DNA of 64,000 bases from Chrysopilus asiliformis (Eukaryota > Arthropoda > Insecta > Diptera > Rhagionidae). The translations under genes were made by a program, and so were the position numbers. Of this stretch, positions 11,150 through 22,819 are shown piece after piece. The notes under the pieces are model-generated. The model saw only the letters and a program-made list of their open reading frames with translations, ran no database searches and was not told the DNA's origin. The first letter of the stretch is position 1; each line of letters opens with the position of its first letter. Location: positions 78,947,942 to 79,011,941 of the forward strand of contig OZ035962.1 of NCBI GenBank assembly GCA_964034945.1. Reading direction: 5' to 3'.

Positions 11150-13238
11150 CTGAAAAACAAAAGAAAAACATATTTTTAAGGTAAATCTTTTTTTTTTGGA
11201 CAAACATCATAAAAATAAAATTATTCAATGGACCTGGAGAAAAAATCACAATTATATTGTAATCATTTTGAGAACAATTATTCGAAAAAGTATGTCAAGA
11301 GGATTATTCGAAGATCTACAAGAAATCACGATCACGTACAACCCCTTTTGCGGTCGATCATAAAGCCTCTTTGTCAATCGTATTGTGTGTAAATCAAGAA
11401 ATATGTTGAATATTTTTATTAAATGCAAATGATATACAAAACTGATTGTAAAATTGCATACTTTCGAAATTACAAAACCATATAAAAATGCCATAACTGT
11501 CGTACAAACTGAAAACAGATTCGCTATTTGTAAAGGATATAATATTATCATAGAGGTCAACCAAGAAATGTTTTTAGCATAAAAACTGTATTTAAAAACT
11601 CAACTTGTTTCTGGGTGTTGTCAATTGGTGGTAAACCCATACATAAATCTCACATAACGATCACTTGAACATTTTTTTTTTCTATGACAAAAAAACTCAT
11701 TCCCCATAAAACACACATCTCCCTCGAAAAATAATTCTCACATATCCCGTTTAAAAATCGATTTTCTAAAATTTATCTATTTCGAATTCATTTGTCAATA
11801 AAATCTTCAGACGTCACGATCGAAATTTTAAGAAACGATCAAATTTTATCGATTCGAAAGCTTTTACGAGTAATTTTCGGGCATTTAGCATGTTTTAATA
11901 AAATATCGATGAAATTTTTGTGAAAAGAATTTATTAATATGAAATTTGATATTTTGATAAATGACCAGCACCGAGCAGTCAATTCACCCACTAACCTCGA
12001 AAACGTACAACGTATGGAATTATCGCGATACATAAATATTAAGAAAACATTAAAACTTATATTAAAAAGGCATATTTTTTGGCATTTTATATTTCTTTTT
12101 TCGTTTAATTTGTTCACATTTCTTATAATAAAGGTGTATAAGAAAATGATATCATTTTGAATTCGGTTAAAAATGTGCTGAAAGCACACGTACGATCATC
12201 TCGGTCGAAATATAGCGAAACCGATATTGAAAAAAAAAACAACCACAGTGGAAAACGCGAAACTAACCAACAGCTGGGCGCCAAATTTTATTACGGCCAT
12301 AAAGTTTTTGATTTTATTATAATCGCACGTACCAACAAGAACTTAAGGTGTGATACGATCCGTTTCACGACTGTTTTTTTTTCTTCACATTTTGTTCGAT
12401 TCATTTTCATGCATTTTAAAGACATTGAGACCACCATCAAAAATTTAAAGTTTCGATCGAGATCGATGGATCGTTCAATTTGATCGGTCCATCAATTGCA
12501 GAAAAAACACAAAAATACAACAACGCGGAGGTGAATGCATCTGCCAAAAGATGTGAAAAAAAATGTTGATCTTTTCATGGTGGAAAATTCAAAAATTGCA
12601 ACCTGCTGGCGATATTCGAACTGAATGTCGATCAAAAATTATTGCAAATTAAAATTTAATCGATAATCATAAACATCATATCGCGTGATCGTTAGTCAAT
12701 TTTACTTATGGACATCAGCGTGCTAAAAAAAAGCGTTTTCAAGAATTGCTTCAGAAAAACGGAAGTTTAGTATTTATTTAGGGTATTTTAGTATTTGGAT
12801 GAAATGCTTTACATCATTGTGGCTTAATTCGAGCGAGAAGTTACGTGGGTGGTTTAAAAACGTTTTCTTTTTCACATTATAAAAAACAACATCGTTTAAT
12901 ATCCCATTTAAAAGCTTTTAATTTTTTTTAATGTAAACTTGAATTTGTACGACCTTCTTGGTTTCATCGGGATTATGCCCCTCACTTTATTCAACCTTCA
13001 GTCGCTGTCTAAAATTAAATCAAAATCCCTCCAGAAGTTCAATAGATAGCCGGGAAAAGGGTTAAAGAGAAAGATGAGGTAAATATGAATATGCTGGTAA
13101 TTTTCATGTGCTGCATGTCTAATAGACTGTAAAACGTGCTGGACATAACACGCCAGGGGGCTTAAAGCTGACTTTAAACCGGGCTTAAAGCGGGGGTTTA
13201 AAGCGGAGGTGATTTTAATAGATTGGACAAAATTGTGA

Positions 13239-13419
13239 GGCTGTCCATAAAATACGTCACTCCAATTTAGGCTTTTCGGACCTCCCCCCCCCCCCTTCTT
13301 TGGTCACACTTTTCCGTGATTTTGTGTATGAAATTAAATATCATCGTCACACTATTTTTGTTATTGTTGTAGAACACCCCACCCGCCTCAAAACCGTGAC
13401 GTGTTTTCAGGATATCCCC
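13239..13419. mobile_element. Short MITE-like element with GGCTGTCC end
   Basis: The left end GGCTGTCCATAAAATACGTC and the right end GTGACGTGTTTTCAGGATAT are imperfect inverts. A C-run lies inside. A second left end with nearly the same sequence begins at 53114. The target duplication was not resolved. Confidence 0.5.
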
Positions 13420-13686
13420 TGTTTTGTCCGTCTAGGACAGCGGTGGCCAACCCGCGGCCCGCGGGCCCGAGACGTTTGAAAATGCGGCCCACCAAATGAT
13501 TTGAATTTTACAAAAAAAAAAATATGTAACTAATAAAATACAAAATACTGAAACTGCTCATAAAGTTTATATGCAATTTTACAATTTAATTTTTATACCC
13601 GTATGGTGAAACCAAATGATATATTAACTTTGCCTTATCGTTTGTAACGCCAAGATCCCGTCATTACACACAAAAATTAATTACGC

Positions 13687-14600
13687 CAGCGATTCACAAC
13701 CTGTGGGGCGCGCCCCCCTAGGGGGGCGCGAGTACATTTAAGGGGGGGCGCGAGCATATCCAAGACAAAATATTTAAAAAAGTTTATTAATTGACTGAAA
13801 GGAAAGTACATACCCACATACAAAACAAAATACATTTCGACATAATATTTAATAATTAACTTATTAACTTACGTTTGGAGCACAATGAACGCGAAACCAG
13901 CGCGAAACCAACGCAACTACAACGCTCTGAACTGTCACGCAGTGCAAAATTCTAGCGTTAGAGCACAATGGCAGCTCGTGAAGTAGTACAAGTGACATAA
14001 TATAAAGTGGTATAAACTTGGAAAAATTACAAAAATGGATAATTTTGAAGCGATAATTTGCTTTGTTGGTCTTTATCTTTGTTATTTGCACTAAGGCTAT
14101 CAATTTTTCCTCGAACGACATTTTTCCAACCTCACTTTATGAACTGTCAACGCAGAATTCTGCGGCGAAGTTAGAAGTTTGCAAACTAATGCGTTGCGGT
14201 TACGTTGTAGCTGCGTTCTCTACGTTCACTGTGCTCACTTCAAACAATTTGTGGGAACCAAACTTTTAAGTGACAGTTTCTGCGCCAGTTTCGCGTCGGT
14301 TTCGCGTTCATTGTGATTTCAGGGTTAAAACAACTTCTCGTGAAACCGCAAAAATGACGCAAGAGCAATAAAAAGGCACCGGATTCTTGTTTTGGCAACG
14401 CTGAGGATCGGTGTTGCCAAATGTCAATAAATTACTGTTTTCTTGGTAATTTGTGTTTAAAATTAGGGTAGTAGTGTAGGTTTAGCGCCAAAATACACAA
14501 ATTACGTATTATTGTATACATTTTATTGTATGCAGGGGGGGCGCGATGACAATTTTGATTGAAAATTGGGCCGCGAATACTGAAAGGTTGAGAAACGCTG
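13687..14600 (+). mobile_element. hAT element inserted in the HINE-like copy B
   Basis: It starts CAGCGATTCACAACC and ends with the complement of CAGCGTTTCTCAACC. Perfect 8-bp duplications AATTACGC lie at 13679-13686 and 14601-14608. A GC-rich GGGGCGCG block lies just inside each end. The middle differs from the 8.2-8.8 kb relative and contains its own inverted repeat (13880-14315). Confidence 0.92.
13880..14315. repeat. Inverted repeat inside the inner hAT element
   Basis: CACAATGAACGCGAAACC on the left is matched by GGTTTCGCGTTCATTGTG on the right. This block is missing from the related copy at 8219-8791, so it may be yet another insertion or internal filler. No target duplication was resolved. 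Confidence 0.6.
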
Positions 14601-15141
14601 AATTACGCCAATGTGTTTAGAATGACAAAAAAAGTTGAATTTAGCATGTCCGTCCGTCCGTCTGTCCGTCCGTCCGTCTGTCTGTGGCGCGGATTGCGGG
14701 CGCACGGATTGAGCTAGAGACTTGAAATTTTGCGTGGATCCGTTTTTCGTAAAATGCGAGGCTAAGTTCGTTAATGGGCAAAAACGGGGGTACCCCCCAT
14801 AACAAATGAAAACGTTTTTTGCGAATATCTCAAAAACGGTGCCTCATATCTAAAAAGTACAAGAACAAAAGTTATTTAGGATATGATTCTACATAAAACT
14901 CCCATACCTCAAAATCCGATTGGAATAAATTTTAAGACATCTTCTTGGACAGTTTGACTTCAAAGTGGAATTTTGATATAACTGTTCGCCGTTCACTTAA
15001 ATCACCATACGGGGTTTCAATAATTGCCAGATTGGCAATTATAGCTTTTGTTATGTTTTATTTTACATAAGTACTACTCGTATATATACATTTACATAAG
15101 TCCATTTATATATATATTTTTTTAGCAAATATTTCTTCTTA

Positions 15142-15906
15142 CCCCACGACTCCATTAGACTCTTTTCCAGATTGGATTTAAATCCAATCACGAAAAAGTC
15201 TAATGGAGACTCAAAAAATCTTGCATCATGATTTAAATCTCCTTAAGTAGGCTACACATCTATCAGTTTTCCATCAGTTTTTGGGAAACTGATGGGATAC
15301 TGATTGGTGTGAACGTAAAATCAGACAACTGATGGGCAACTACGAAAAAATTCGTGGAAAAATCAGTTTTTTTTAAACGGATGGCCAACTGATTGGTGTG
15401 AACGTTCGCGTCAGTCGCGTTAGTCGTATCGCATCAGAACAGAACCAAATATTATTTTTTGAACTTAATGCAATAATATTGCATACACACGCTCTCTCTT
15501 TATTATCCACCGGTATTTTTTGAACTCTACAATCAAAATGAATGGAAAATTTTCACAAAAAACTGTCAGTTGCAACTGATAGATGTGAACGCATAACTAG
15601 ATGTAAAAAACTTATGGAAAACTGACAAGTGCCGTAACAGTCGCGACTGATCGAAAACTGATAGATGTGTAGCCTACTTTACTGTCATGATTTTTTCGGC
15701 TACTGAAAAGTAGGATTTTTTTGACATTTGTTCAGTCAAATTAGCTGATTTCTAGTTGGCTGCCCTGATTACCTCCTGGTTGACATTTCTAAGTACGCTA
15801 TGGAGACACGATAAATATGAAAAATCATGACTGAAGATGCCCACGCGCTGATTTCTTTATTCGCCAAAATATGGAGTGGGGGAAAAATCCCAATGGAGTC
15901 GTGGGG
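15142..15906. mobile_element. PIF/Harbinger-like MITE, TTA duplication
   Basis: The ends CCCCACGACTCCATT / AATGGAGTCGTGGGG are perfect inverts of 15 bp. TTA flanks both sides (15139-15141 and 15907-15909). A 3-bp TWA duplication is the known PIF/Harbinger pattern; the assignment rests on that. It is split by the element at 15246-15678. Confidence 0.85.
15246..15678. mobile_element. PIF/Harbinger-like MITE nested in the previous one
   Basis: The ends AGTAGGCTACACATCTATCA and its complement are inverted over more than 25 bp. TTA duplications lie at 15243-15245 and 15679-15681. A word family of AACTGAT/ATCAGTT repeats runs through it. A degraded fragment of the same family lies at 34650-34727. 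Confidence 0.9.
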
Positions 15907-16950
15907 TTATACTCAACTTTTTGCATTTTGTTCTAATTTTTTTTTTAAACCAAGTGACTGTTAAAAAACAACATAAAATATTATTTGAAAATTTTACTAA
16001 GAAACGGCGGTTATTCTATTTTTTCATGTGCGGCCCGCCAAATAAAATGAATCATCAGATTGGCCCGTGGAACGATTTGGGTTGGCCAGGCCTGGTCTAG
16101 GAGATAAATAGGACACAAAAGGATAAATGGAAAAGGATAACTTTGAGATTCCGTTCGCTCAAAACTAAACTCTTGACTTTGAAAGACTATCTTAGTTTTA
16201 GTTATATTCTGTTAAGTGGTTTCCAAGTTATGAGCAAACATTACGACCGACGCGAAACACTATTAGTGTAGACACGCACTCTGATGATAAGCATATGAAA
16301 TACCTACCAATTGATGTTTTTTCGTCACGTAAAAATTAGCGCCCATACAAGTAGTAGACTTCTGTGCGTGCTACCACACTAGTTTTCCGTATTTTAAAAA
16401 ACTCTAATTGCCACTTTAGCATCATTATTTTTGGTTTAGAACACAGCAACTGTTTACTATGAAATTTTAGGGCTTATTGTCACTTGGAATATTTTTGTTG
16501 GAATATGTTTGACTATTAAATCCAATGAAATTAATTTCTAATTGAAACAATGGGAAATTTGCAAATTTCGTTTAGGAAACCAAACACATTGAATCTCTGG
16601 GAGTGACTTAACCGCGACGGATGAAGACAGAGAGGAAAATTCAAGGATGATGGACAGGGAAAAGAGTTCAGCACCATTTTACAGTGCGCGTCGGACTTAC
16701 AAGTAATCCTCGCGAGGTGTAACTCTCAGATTTTGGTGAAGCTTACATATGTGAAAGAATGATGAAAAACAAGTGATATGTAATTTTAACTACTGTTTGA
16801 TAACTGATAAAGTAAGCGAAAAAATTCATTCGCATTTAAGATTTTCAAATCAACTGTCGGGGTCCTTTTTAGGGTCATTTTTCGTTCTGCGAATTATATC
16901 ACATAGGCAAAATTTTTCACAAATTTTATGGAATTTTCCATAAAAACAAT

Positions 16951-17338
16951 AGGGCTATTCACTCTTTATCGTAGTTGGTCGTAAACTCGTAGAATCGTAA
17001 ATAAAATCGTAGTTTTTTGACAGTTCTCCATACAACTTTTTTTACGATGAAAACTACAATCTACCACACCCGAAGGTATGGTAAAATTGTAGTTTTTGTC
17101 GTACTTCTAATAAAGTGAGGTTAAGGCATGTTTTGTCACATGTCAACTTGGTTTAAAATGGACATTGGAAAAGCAAGTAAATTAAAGTATTTATATGATT
17201 TAGTATAAATTAAGAGTTAAATTTTTTTAAGAAAATAAATAAAAGAGTCAAAAATTTACAACCTCTAGTTTTCCATCGTAGATGTACCTACAGTACAATC
17301 TACGATTTTACTATCTACGATCAAGAGTGAATTGCCCT
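16951..17338. mobile_element. 388-bp MITE
   Basis: The left end AGGGCTATTCACTCTTTATC and the complement of the right end AGGGCAATTCACTCTTGATC match at 18 of 20 positions. The flanks fit either a TA or an AAT duplication, so the superfamily is open. GTCGTA/TACGAC words recur inside. Confidence 0.8.
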
Positions 17339-17640
17339 AATGATTGTTTTTACATAAAGCCTATGAAAAATCGTCTTTGAATTCATGAAAATTTTTATAA
17401 ATACATATAAATAAAAAAAATATTATAGGATTTATGAAACCGCCTCAAAAATTGTGAAATACTTTTTGTTAAAATGAATGAAGTTTTTCATAAACCAAAT
17501 GATTTTTCTTGTACAATATTTTGTGGAGTTTTTCCTAGTTTTAAGGAAAAAGAACAAGTCTGAAAAGTCAGGAAGTATTTTTATAGATCTGATGAATGAA
17601 ATTTTTCTGGGTGAACATTTATAAATAATAAAAGTTATCT

Positions 17641-18205
17641 AAAATCATATTCTAAACACATTTTACCTTCATGAATTTATCAACAGGAAAATTTCAAGTA
17701 TCTACCTCAATCCTTTCGAAAGTTATTGTGTTCACGGACACACAGGGAGACGGACGGATGGACAGACCGACAGACAGACAAAAAAATGGACGGATATGCG
17801 GAAATCAAAATCTTTTTTCATCCCTAACATCATAGTGTAGTTCTTTTTTGTGTCCGATGATTAGTTCGATGCGTTACAAACGGTATACTAAATCGAATAT
17901 ACTCCTATATGATATATCATGTGGAGCAGGGATGGCCAACTTTTTAGTTTCCCTGGGCCACATTGAAAAGAGACGAGTTATATTGCGCCACAAATAAAAT
18001 ATACTAACCCTAAAGATAGCTGATTAGTAAAAAAAATGTAGAATATATTCATACTTAGTTAACAATTTTAAGTAATTTAAACTTCATTAATTCATAAAGT
18101 TTGTAAATATATCAGTTTTTGTTGAGCCACATTCAAACACGTCCTGGGCCGCATCCGGTCCGCGGACAGCGGGTTGAACAAGCCTGATGTAGACTATAAA
18201 AAGTG
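17641..18205 (-). mobile_element. Second microsatellite-core family, copy with a hAT insertion
   Basis: It shares with 41989-42525 the stretch TTTCGAAAGTTATTGTGTTC, a GACAGACGG-type microsatellite (about 17745-17790), GTTACAAACGG and the CCTATATGAT end. The terminal TCATGT..TATAAAAAG part lies beyond the hAT element at 17927-18186. It is related to the HINE-like family on the opposite strand. Confidence 0.6.
17927..18186. mobile_element. 260-bp hAT MITE
   Basis: The ends are CAGGGATGGCCAACTTTTTA and the complement of CAGGCTTGTTCAACCC. Flanking octamers ATGTGGAG and ATGTAGAC agree at 6 of 8 positions, suggesting an older insertion. It sits inside the end of the element at 17641-18205. Confidence 0.75.
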
Positions 18206-18560
18206 GTAAAATCAGGAAAAATACACATGTGAGTTTGATTTATGCATGCCTTTCTGTGGCATTCAATAATTCGGAAATAAATTAAACTACATAAAGCTTC
18301 GGAATTTGTAACAGATTTTCTTTACGCACTTTTTCCCTATCCTACCAATTAAAAAGAAAACACAGATTGAATTAAAAATTTGCGGAAAAATAACACTGAA
18401 CTGTTTAAAATTTTATACAATTTTTGGAAATTTTTTAGAAATAATACAAAACTGTTACAATTTTAAAATACCGAGCATAATTGAAGAACTTTTTTTTCGC
18501 CAAAAACTAAACTCTCAGCACGTGCAGCACAACCAAACTTAAATTAAAGTTTTCTTCATA

Positions 18561-18885
18561 CCCGAAAAGAACCATGCAAGAATTTGCGTTTTTCGTGCCC
18601 CTGGGTTAACTTTTGAACCTTTGGTTGAGGACTTTTTGGAAAGGTCACAGTCTCTAGTTTCATCCATACATGGCGTCAAGAGCCACCGGATTGCAGGGGG
18701 ATGGTGAGGGGTTAACGAACTTTCTCGTGATTTTTCACATAAATCATGCAGAAATCACACTCTCTTGACACCATATGTGGATGAAACTAGAGACTGTGCC
18801 CTTTCCAAAAAGTACTCAACCAAAGTGAAAACTACACTGAATCAAAAGTTAGTTTAGGGGGGCGAAATCGTGCATCGTTCTTTGT
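18561..18885. repeat. Foldback repeat with two unequal arms
   Basis: The left arm 18561-18757 matches 7630-7824 on the opposite strand. The right arm (about 18761-18885) repeats part of it in inverse orientation, including TGGATGAAACTAGAGACTGT. The CGAAAAGAACCATGCA and TGCATCGTTCTTTGTG ends are inverted. Confidence 0.7.
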
Positions 18886-18889
18886 GTCC

Positions 18890-21460
18890 CACATTTCCCA
18901 CATATTTCAAATTTTGTAAAAAATCATAATAACATCACCAAACAAAAAAAAACGAGTTCAATCGATGGCGATAAATTAATTTAATAAAATGAATATTAAT
19001 AAAGTATCTTCCACAAAAATCGCTTAATATTTTTTCTTGTCCAAATTGTAAAACAAACTTTCCCATTGCCATTGATCGGAAAAAAAATTTCCTTGAATCC
19101 CTTCACAAAAAAAAGTACCCATGTAATCGATCGATCGGATTCAATCATTTTCATATATTGTTTTGCTAACGAGATCAATTTATACAATTTTTCTATCCGT
19201 GAAAAATTCATCTTTTTTTGTCTACTCATCGCTTCATCTCCCACACGTCAAGGAAAGCGATATTCTCTACGTGATCCGCGATTGCAACACCTACAGATCA
19301 TTATTGAACAATTTCTAAACGAAAACCAGTATAAAAAAAGTGTACCATTTGAGAGTATTCAGTGTAAATTTGTTTCGAATTCACCCAAAGTCATTGACTG
19401 CCGGCTAATAAAACACATTAAAATTTATCTACATACGAATTTCATGTGTAGCATGTTTTACTATTAAATATTTTAGTACATACGATAGATAAAAAACTAA
19501 CGGACACCGGCAAATTATCTCAAATAAGTTTATTTTCACGTATCGAAACGATCGCCTTTTTTCAGTTTCTTAAAATACATTCTTTCGAAAAAAAGAGGGA
19601 GGATTGGCTACAAACTAGACATAAATCATAGAATTTAATTGGCCAGTACTTGACCGGATCATCAAATTGGTAAAAAAAAATCCTTTATAAAAAAAATCCA
19701 CATAAAAAAATTCAGTACTCATCGGCATAGAAGTGATCCGTGAAAAAGTAGGAAAACGAACAATTATTTCTAAACAAGAACAGCTTTGTAGATCCAGCGG
19801 ATTGGGGCTGAGCTAACAGCAAGATCGGACAAAAAGCATATTTTTTTGGGTTGATCTAGTTTACAACATTTGATCGACTTACAGATGCTCCATGAAGGCT
19901 TCATAATCACCACAAAAAAATATGTCGAGAAGATGCGTGCGGATAGAAAAAATTAATCATCTAAGAGATTTGTATACCGGCGCGATCAGCGTTGCCACCT
20001 CATAGTGGACCAGCCTCCCAGACGTTAAACACGATCAAAGTGGACACCAACTGACCACCACTGACTGGTCAACTGATCAACTCGGTGCTTCGAACGTGAG
20101 AACCTTCGTGAATGCGCGGGATGTTTTTTTTGTTTTGTTTTTCATTTTACCATACCATACTGTCTTGTGTGGAAAATAGATCTTAAGATACTGAATTTTA
20201 CTATAGATAGATCTGAGCGCGCCTTAAACGTCCATGGCGTCGTCGTTCACAGCGCACTAACTCTGATTTTCTTTAGCATTTTTTATTATTATTTGTTACC
20301 ATTAGCCTCAATCTACGGCTTTTTGTTGCGTTTTTTTTCGATCATCTTCACCGTATTACAAATATGAGAAACACGAATATCTTATGTCCAACAATTTTTC
20401 GAGATGCTATATACGATGGGATGCTTAAAGGCCCACATAGCCATAATCTCGTCAATTGCTATACGAATCCAGTCAAATAGATTCGGATATCTGTACAGTA
20501 ATAAGAGATTTACCTACTCATCTTTGTTCACATGGTAATTTACTCATTGCTAATGGGCATTTTAATCAATTCTGATATCGTTTTAATTGCTAATAATTGA
20601 TAGTGCACGATCGTCTGCCATATTTGGAGCAACCAAAACCACCATCGCCGGTGAGTTTAACCAGAGATGATTCACTTTTTTCTTACGTTTTAGGTACATA
20701 CTAAAGATCACATTTTTGACTTCATTGGCTCCATTTGACTCGATTTGGCTGCGATCAAGTGGAATTGAATTGCTTTGTCCGATCCAGTTGTGGGCATGGA
20801 CATTGAATATTTTCGAATTAAGTTATTAGAGAAAGTCTTCTACATTTTAGCCAAAGGTGATTCGAAATGGAGCCACAGGTACATTCGTACCTGTATATAT
20901 TAGATAGATATGGACCAGCGCATTAATGTTTGATGTCAAAATGTTTTGTTGCAATAAATAAAAACAAGCCTCGAGAAGATGCTTTCGATGTTTTTCCTTT
21001 CGACTCCAATTTTTTTTTTGTTTTTTTTTTTTTTTTGTTTTCCATGCCATTTTGTTGATTCCTTTTTTATTCGATTAGAAATGGGTACGTGAGATATTTG
21101 ATATTCCAGATTCGAAATGAGAGTGTCATCAAAATTGATGCAGATTTTTTTATGACACTAATTGACATAAATTTTCTGTGAAACACTTTGGGCGTTAAAT
21201 GCAAATTTGTGGGATTGTCAGAGTTTTTTTAGCAATTAGCAATTAGGTGGAAGATTTTGTAGATAATTAATTTTAAGAAAATACTTTTATTTTGTGTGGT
21301 TTGGACACAAAAGGGTTAAGTCAGAAAAAGTTTTTTTTTACCATTTTTAACCCATTATCGAAATTTGTTTGTCTAACGCTTCAGGAACCACCAGCCACGA
21401 ATTAACTCGAACATGGGGGTCATCGACAACCTTGTCTGGCTCCAAGCAATATGAGTTTAA
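18890..21460. other. Intronic sequence, no gene seen
   Basis: The stretch appears largely non-repetitive. The open frame at 19066-19467 has no motif I recognise. There is a T-run near 21010-21040. It could contain enhancers, but no site can be called with confidence. Confidence 0.4.
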
Positions 21461-21465
21461 AAAAA

Positions 21466-21872
21466 AAACATAACAAAAGCTATAATTGCCAATCTGGCAA
21501 TCATTGGAGACCCGTATGGTGATATTCGTATCAAAATTCGAACAGTTGTACCAAAATTCCACTTTGAAGTCAAAGTTTCCAATAAGATTTTTTAAAATTT
21601 ATTCCAATCGGATTTTGATGTATGGAAGTTTTATGTAGAATCATATCCTAAATAACTTTTGTTCTTAGACTTTTTTGATAAGATGTACCGTTTTTGAGAT
21701 ATTCACAGAAAACGATTTCGTTCGTATGGGGGGTACCCCCCCTAATGGTACATTTTTACCCATTAACGAACTTAGCCTCGCATTTTACGAAAAACGGATC
21801 CACGCAAAATTTCAAGTCTCTAGCTCAATCCGTGCGCCCGCAATCCGCGCCACAGACAGACAGACCGAAATG
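21466..21872 (-). mobile_element. HINE/DINE-1-like element, copy D, truncated in the microsatellite
   Basis: Reading leftwards it carries the GTTATGTTT border, the palindrome, CCCGTATGGTGA and the conserved middle. It stops in the GACAGACAG microsatellite near 21872; the other subterminal repeat is missing. It is the only copy on this strand. Confidence 0.8.
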
Positions 21873-22348
21873 GAACATCAGCGAAACGACAAATCCGCAG
21901 GCCAAATATTTTGAGATACATGTGCGCTTCATGGAAAAGTATTTAGGAAATGCGCCGCAGGCGAAAGAAATGTTATTTGCACCAAACCCCAACCAAAGCA
22001 AAGTATGTGTTCGTTATAGTAATCGTTTTTTTTTTGCGTATGACAAATTATAACACTAAATTTAAAATGTCCCGGGACAACGTTACTGTCCAAGCTATTC
22101 CGAGACTTATGATACTTATTGACAATTTTTCTTAGCAATCACCATATTTAATTTTTGTTACTTTGCCTCTCTGTCTGTTCGCTTCTAGCTCCAAAACCGC
22201 TTAACCGATTGTCACAAAACTCTAGAGTAAGCTTCTTATTATCAAAAGAGTGTTATTGTCGTTCCCCATCGCAGACATTTTATTTCAACCATTTATTGTA
22301 GAAAAAAAATCTGTGAAATTTAAATAATTTGAATTTTATTAGTTTTAC

Positions 22349-22426
22349 CTTACATCCCTCACATGTGAAAGCTCCAAAATGAAAACCTGCTGCTGGCTCT
22401 CCGCATACTTTGCACAGCTGGTTCAT
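22349..22426 (-). CDS. knrl: Knirps-family nuclear receptor, coding exon A (start codon and first zinc finger)
   Basis: This exon encodes residues 1-26 of a Knirps-type orphan nuclear receptor, a sequence-specific DNA-binding repressor acting in the nucleus. It starts [15 protein letters not shown] and holds the four zinc ligands of finger 1 (C5, C8, C22, C25). It ends in the P-box CEGCK, which exon B continues as SFFGR. That P-box is typical of the Knirps family; most receptors have CEGCKGFF. The donor is AAG|GTAAAA with GT at 22348-22347, phase 0. A pyrimidine-rich tract ending TTTCAG (AG at 22428-22427) touches the ATG, so this is probably not the first exon and a 5' noncoding exon should lie at higher coordinates. 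An in-frame ATG 39 bases upstream (22465) exists, but family members begin at MNQ. The finger resembles Knirps-like/Eagle at least as much as Knirps, so the symbol is tentative. Confidence 0.93.
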
Positions 22427-22819
22427 CTGAAACAAAAATTTTCGGGTTTGAAAAACACTTGCCAAAATATTTAAAATTTAAAAAAAAAAATTCAGCAGTT
22501 CTTAAATATTATTGGAAAATTTATATAAGTGAAATGTGTTTAGTAGTTTTTACATAACACCGGGCATACATCAAAATCCTTTTAAATACCCCCCTTCCAC
22601 CTCCCACCCTCCGAATAAATGGAATATTTTAGTCCTATTTTCCTTGAAACCACCTCAAATCCTGCTTGAAAAAATAAGCAATTTTTGAGGTGAAATTTAT
22701 TTGTTTTTTTATTGGGAGTACAAATGGAAAATCACCTTTTTTTTTTTAATTTGAGGTTTTTGTGGAAAAATGCTAACATTATAGTCTTCAAAATATTTTA
22801 TTCTTCAAAATATTGTCCA

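Larger units (their letters stand above)
13590..15058 (+). mobile_element. HINE/DINE-1-like element, copy B, split by a hAT insertion
   Basis: The left end TTTTTATACCCGTATGGTGA and the right end (TCACCATACGGGG, palindrome, GTTATGTTT) match the other copies. The body is interrupted at 13687 by a hAT element whose 8-bp duplication is formed from this element's own sequence. The microsatellite core is at about 14647-14685. Confidence 0.85.
13438..16094. mobile_element. Outer hAT element of a five-element nest
   Basis: It begins CAGCGGTGGCCAACCCGCGG and ends with the complement of CAGGCCTGGCCAACCC. Perfect 8-bp duplications GTCTAGGA lie at 13430-13437 and 16095-16102. Its own sequence is only 13438-13589, 15059-15141 and 15907-16094; the rest is later insertions. 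Subterminal GCGGCCCGC words occur at both ends. It has no transposase and lies in the receptor intron. Confidence 0.9.
11150..22348 (-). other. Intron of the Knirps-family gene, between zinc fingers 1 and 2
   Basis: This 11,199-bp intron runs from GTAAAA at 22348 to TTTTTCAG at 11150 and lies in phase 0 between CEGCK and SFFGR. An intron at this point is, to my knowledge, a family feature. About 40% is recognisable mobile DNA: the nested stack at 13438-16094 and elements at 16951-17338, 17641-18205, 18561-18885 and 21466-21872. The stretches 11150-13238 and 18890-21460 look unique and contain no reading frame I recognise; they are candidates for regulatory DNA. Confidence 0.9.

Noticed and set aside
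10374..11160. Other frames of 65-147 codons overlapping receptor exon B
   Set aside because: They are shadows of the receptor frame, with no conserved motif and no family match.
19066..19467. 133-codon open frame inside the receptor intron
   Set aside because: No recognisable domain and an AT-driven composition; not supportable as a gene.
20160..20370. Possible small membrane protein frame at 20167-20367
   Set aside because: The hydrophobic run comes from T-rich DNA; there is no conserved motif and it lies within the intron.
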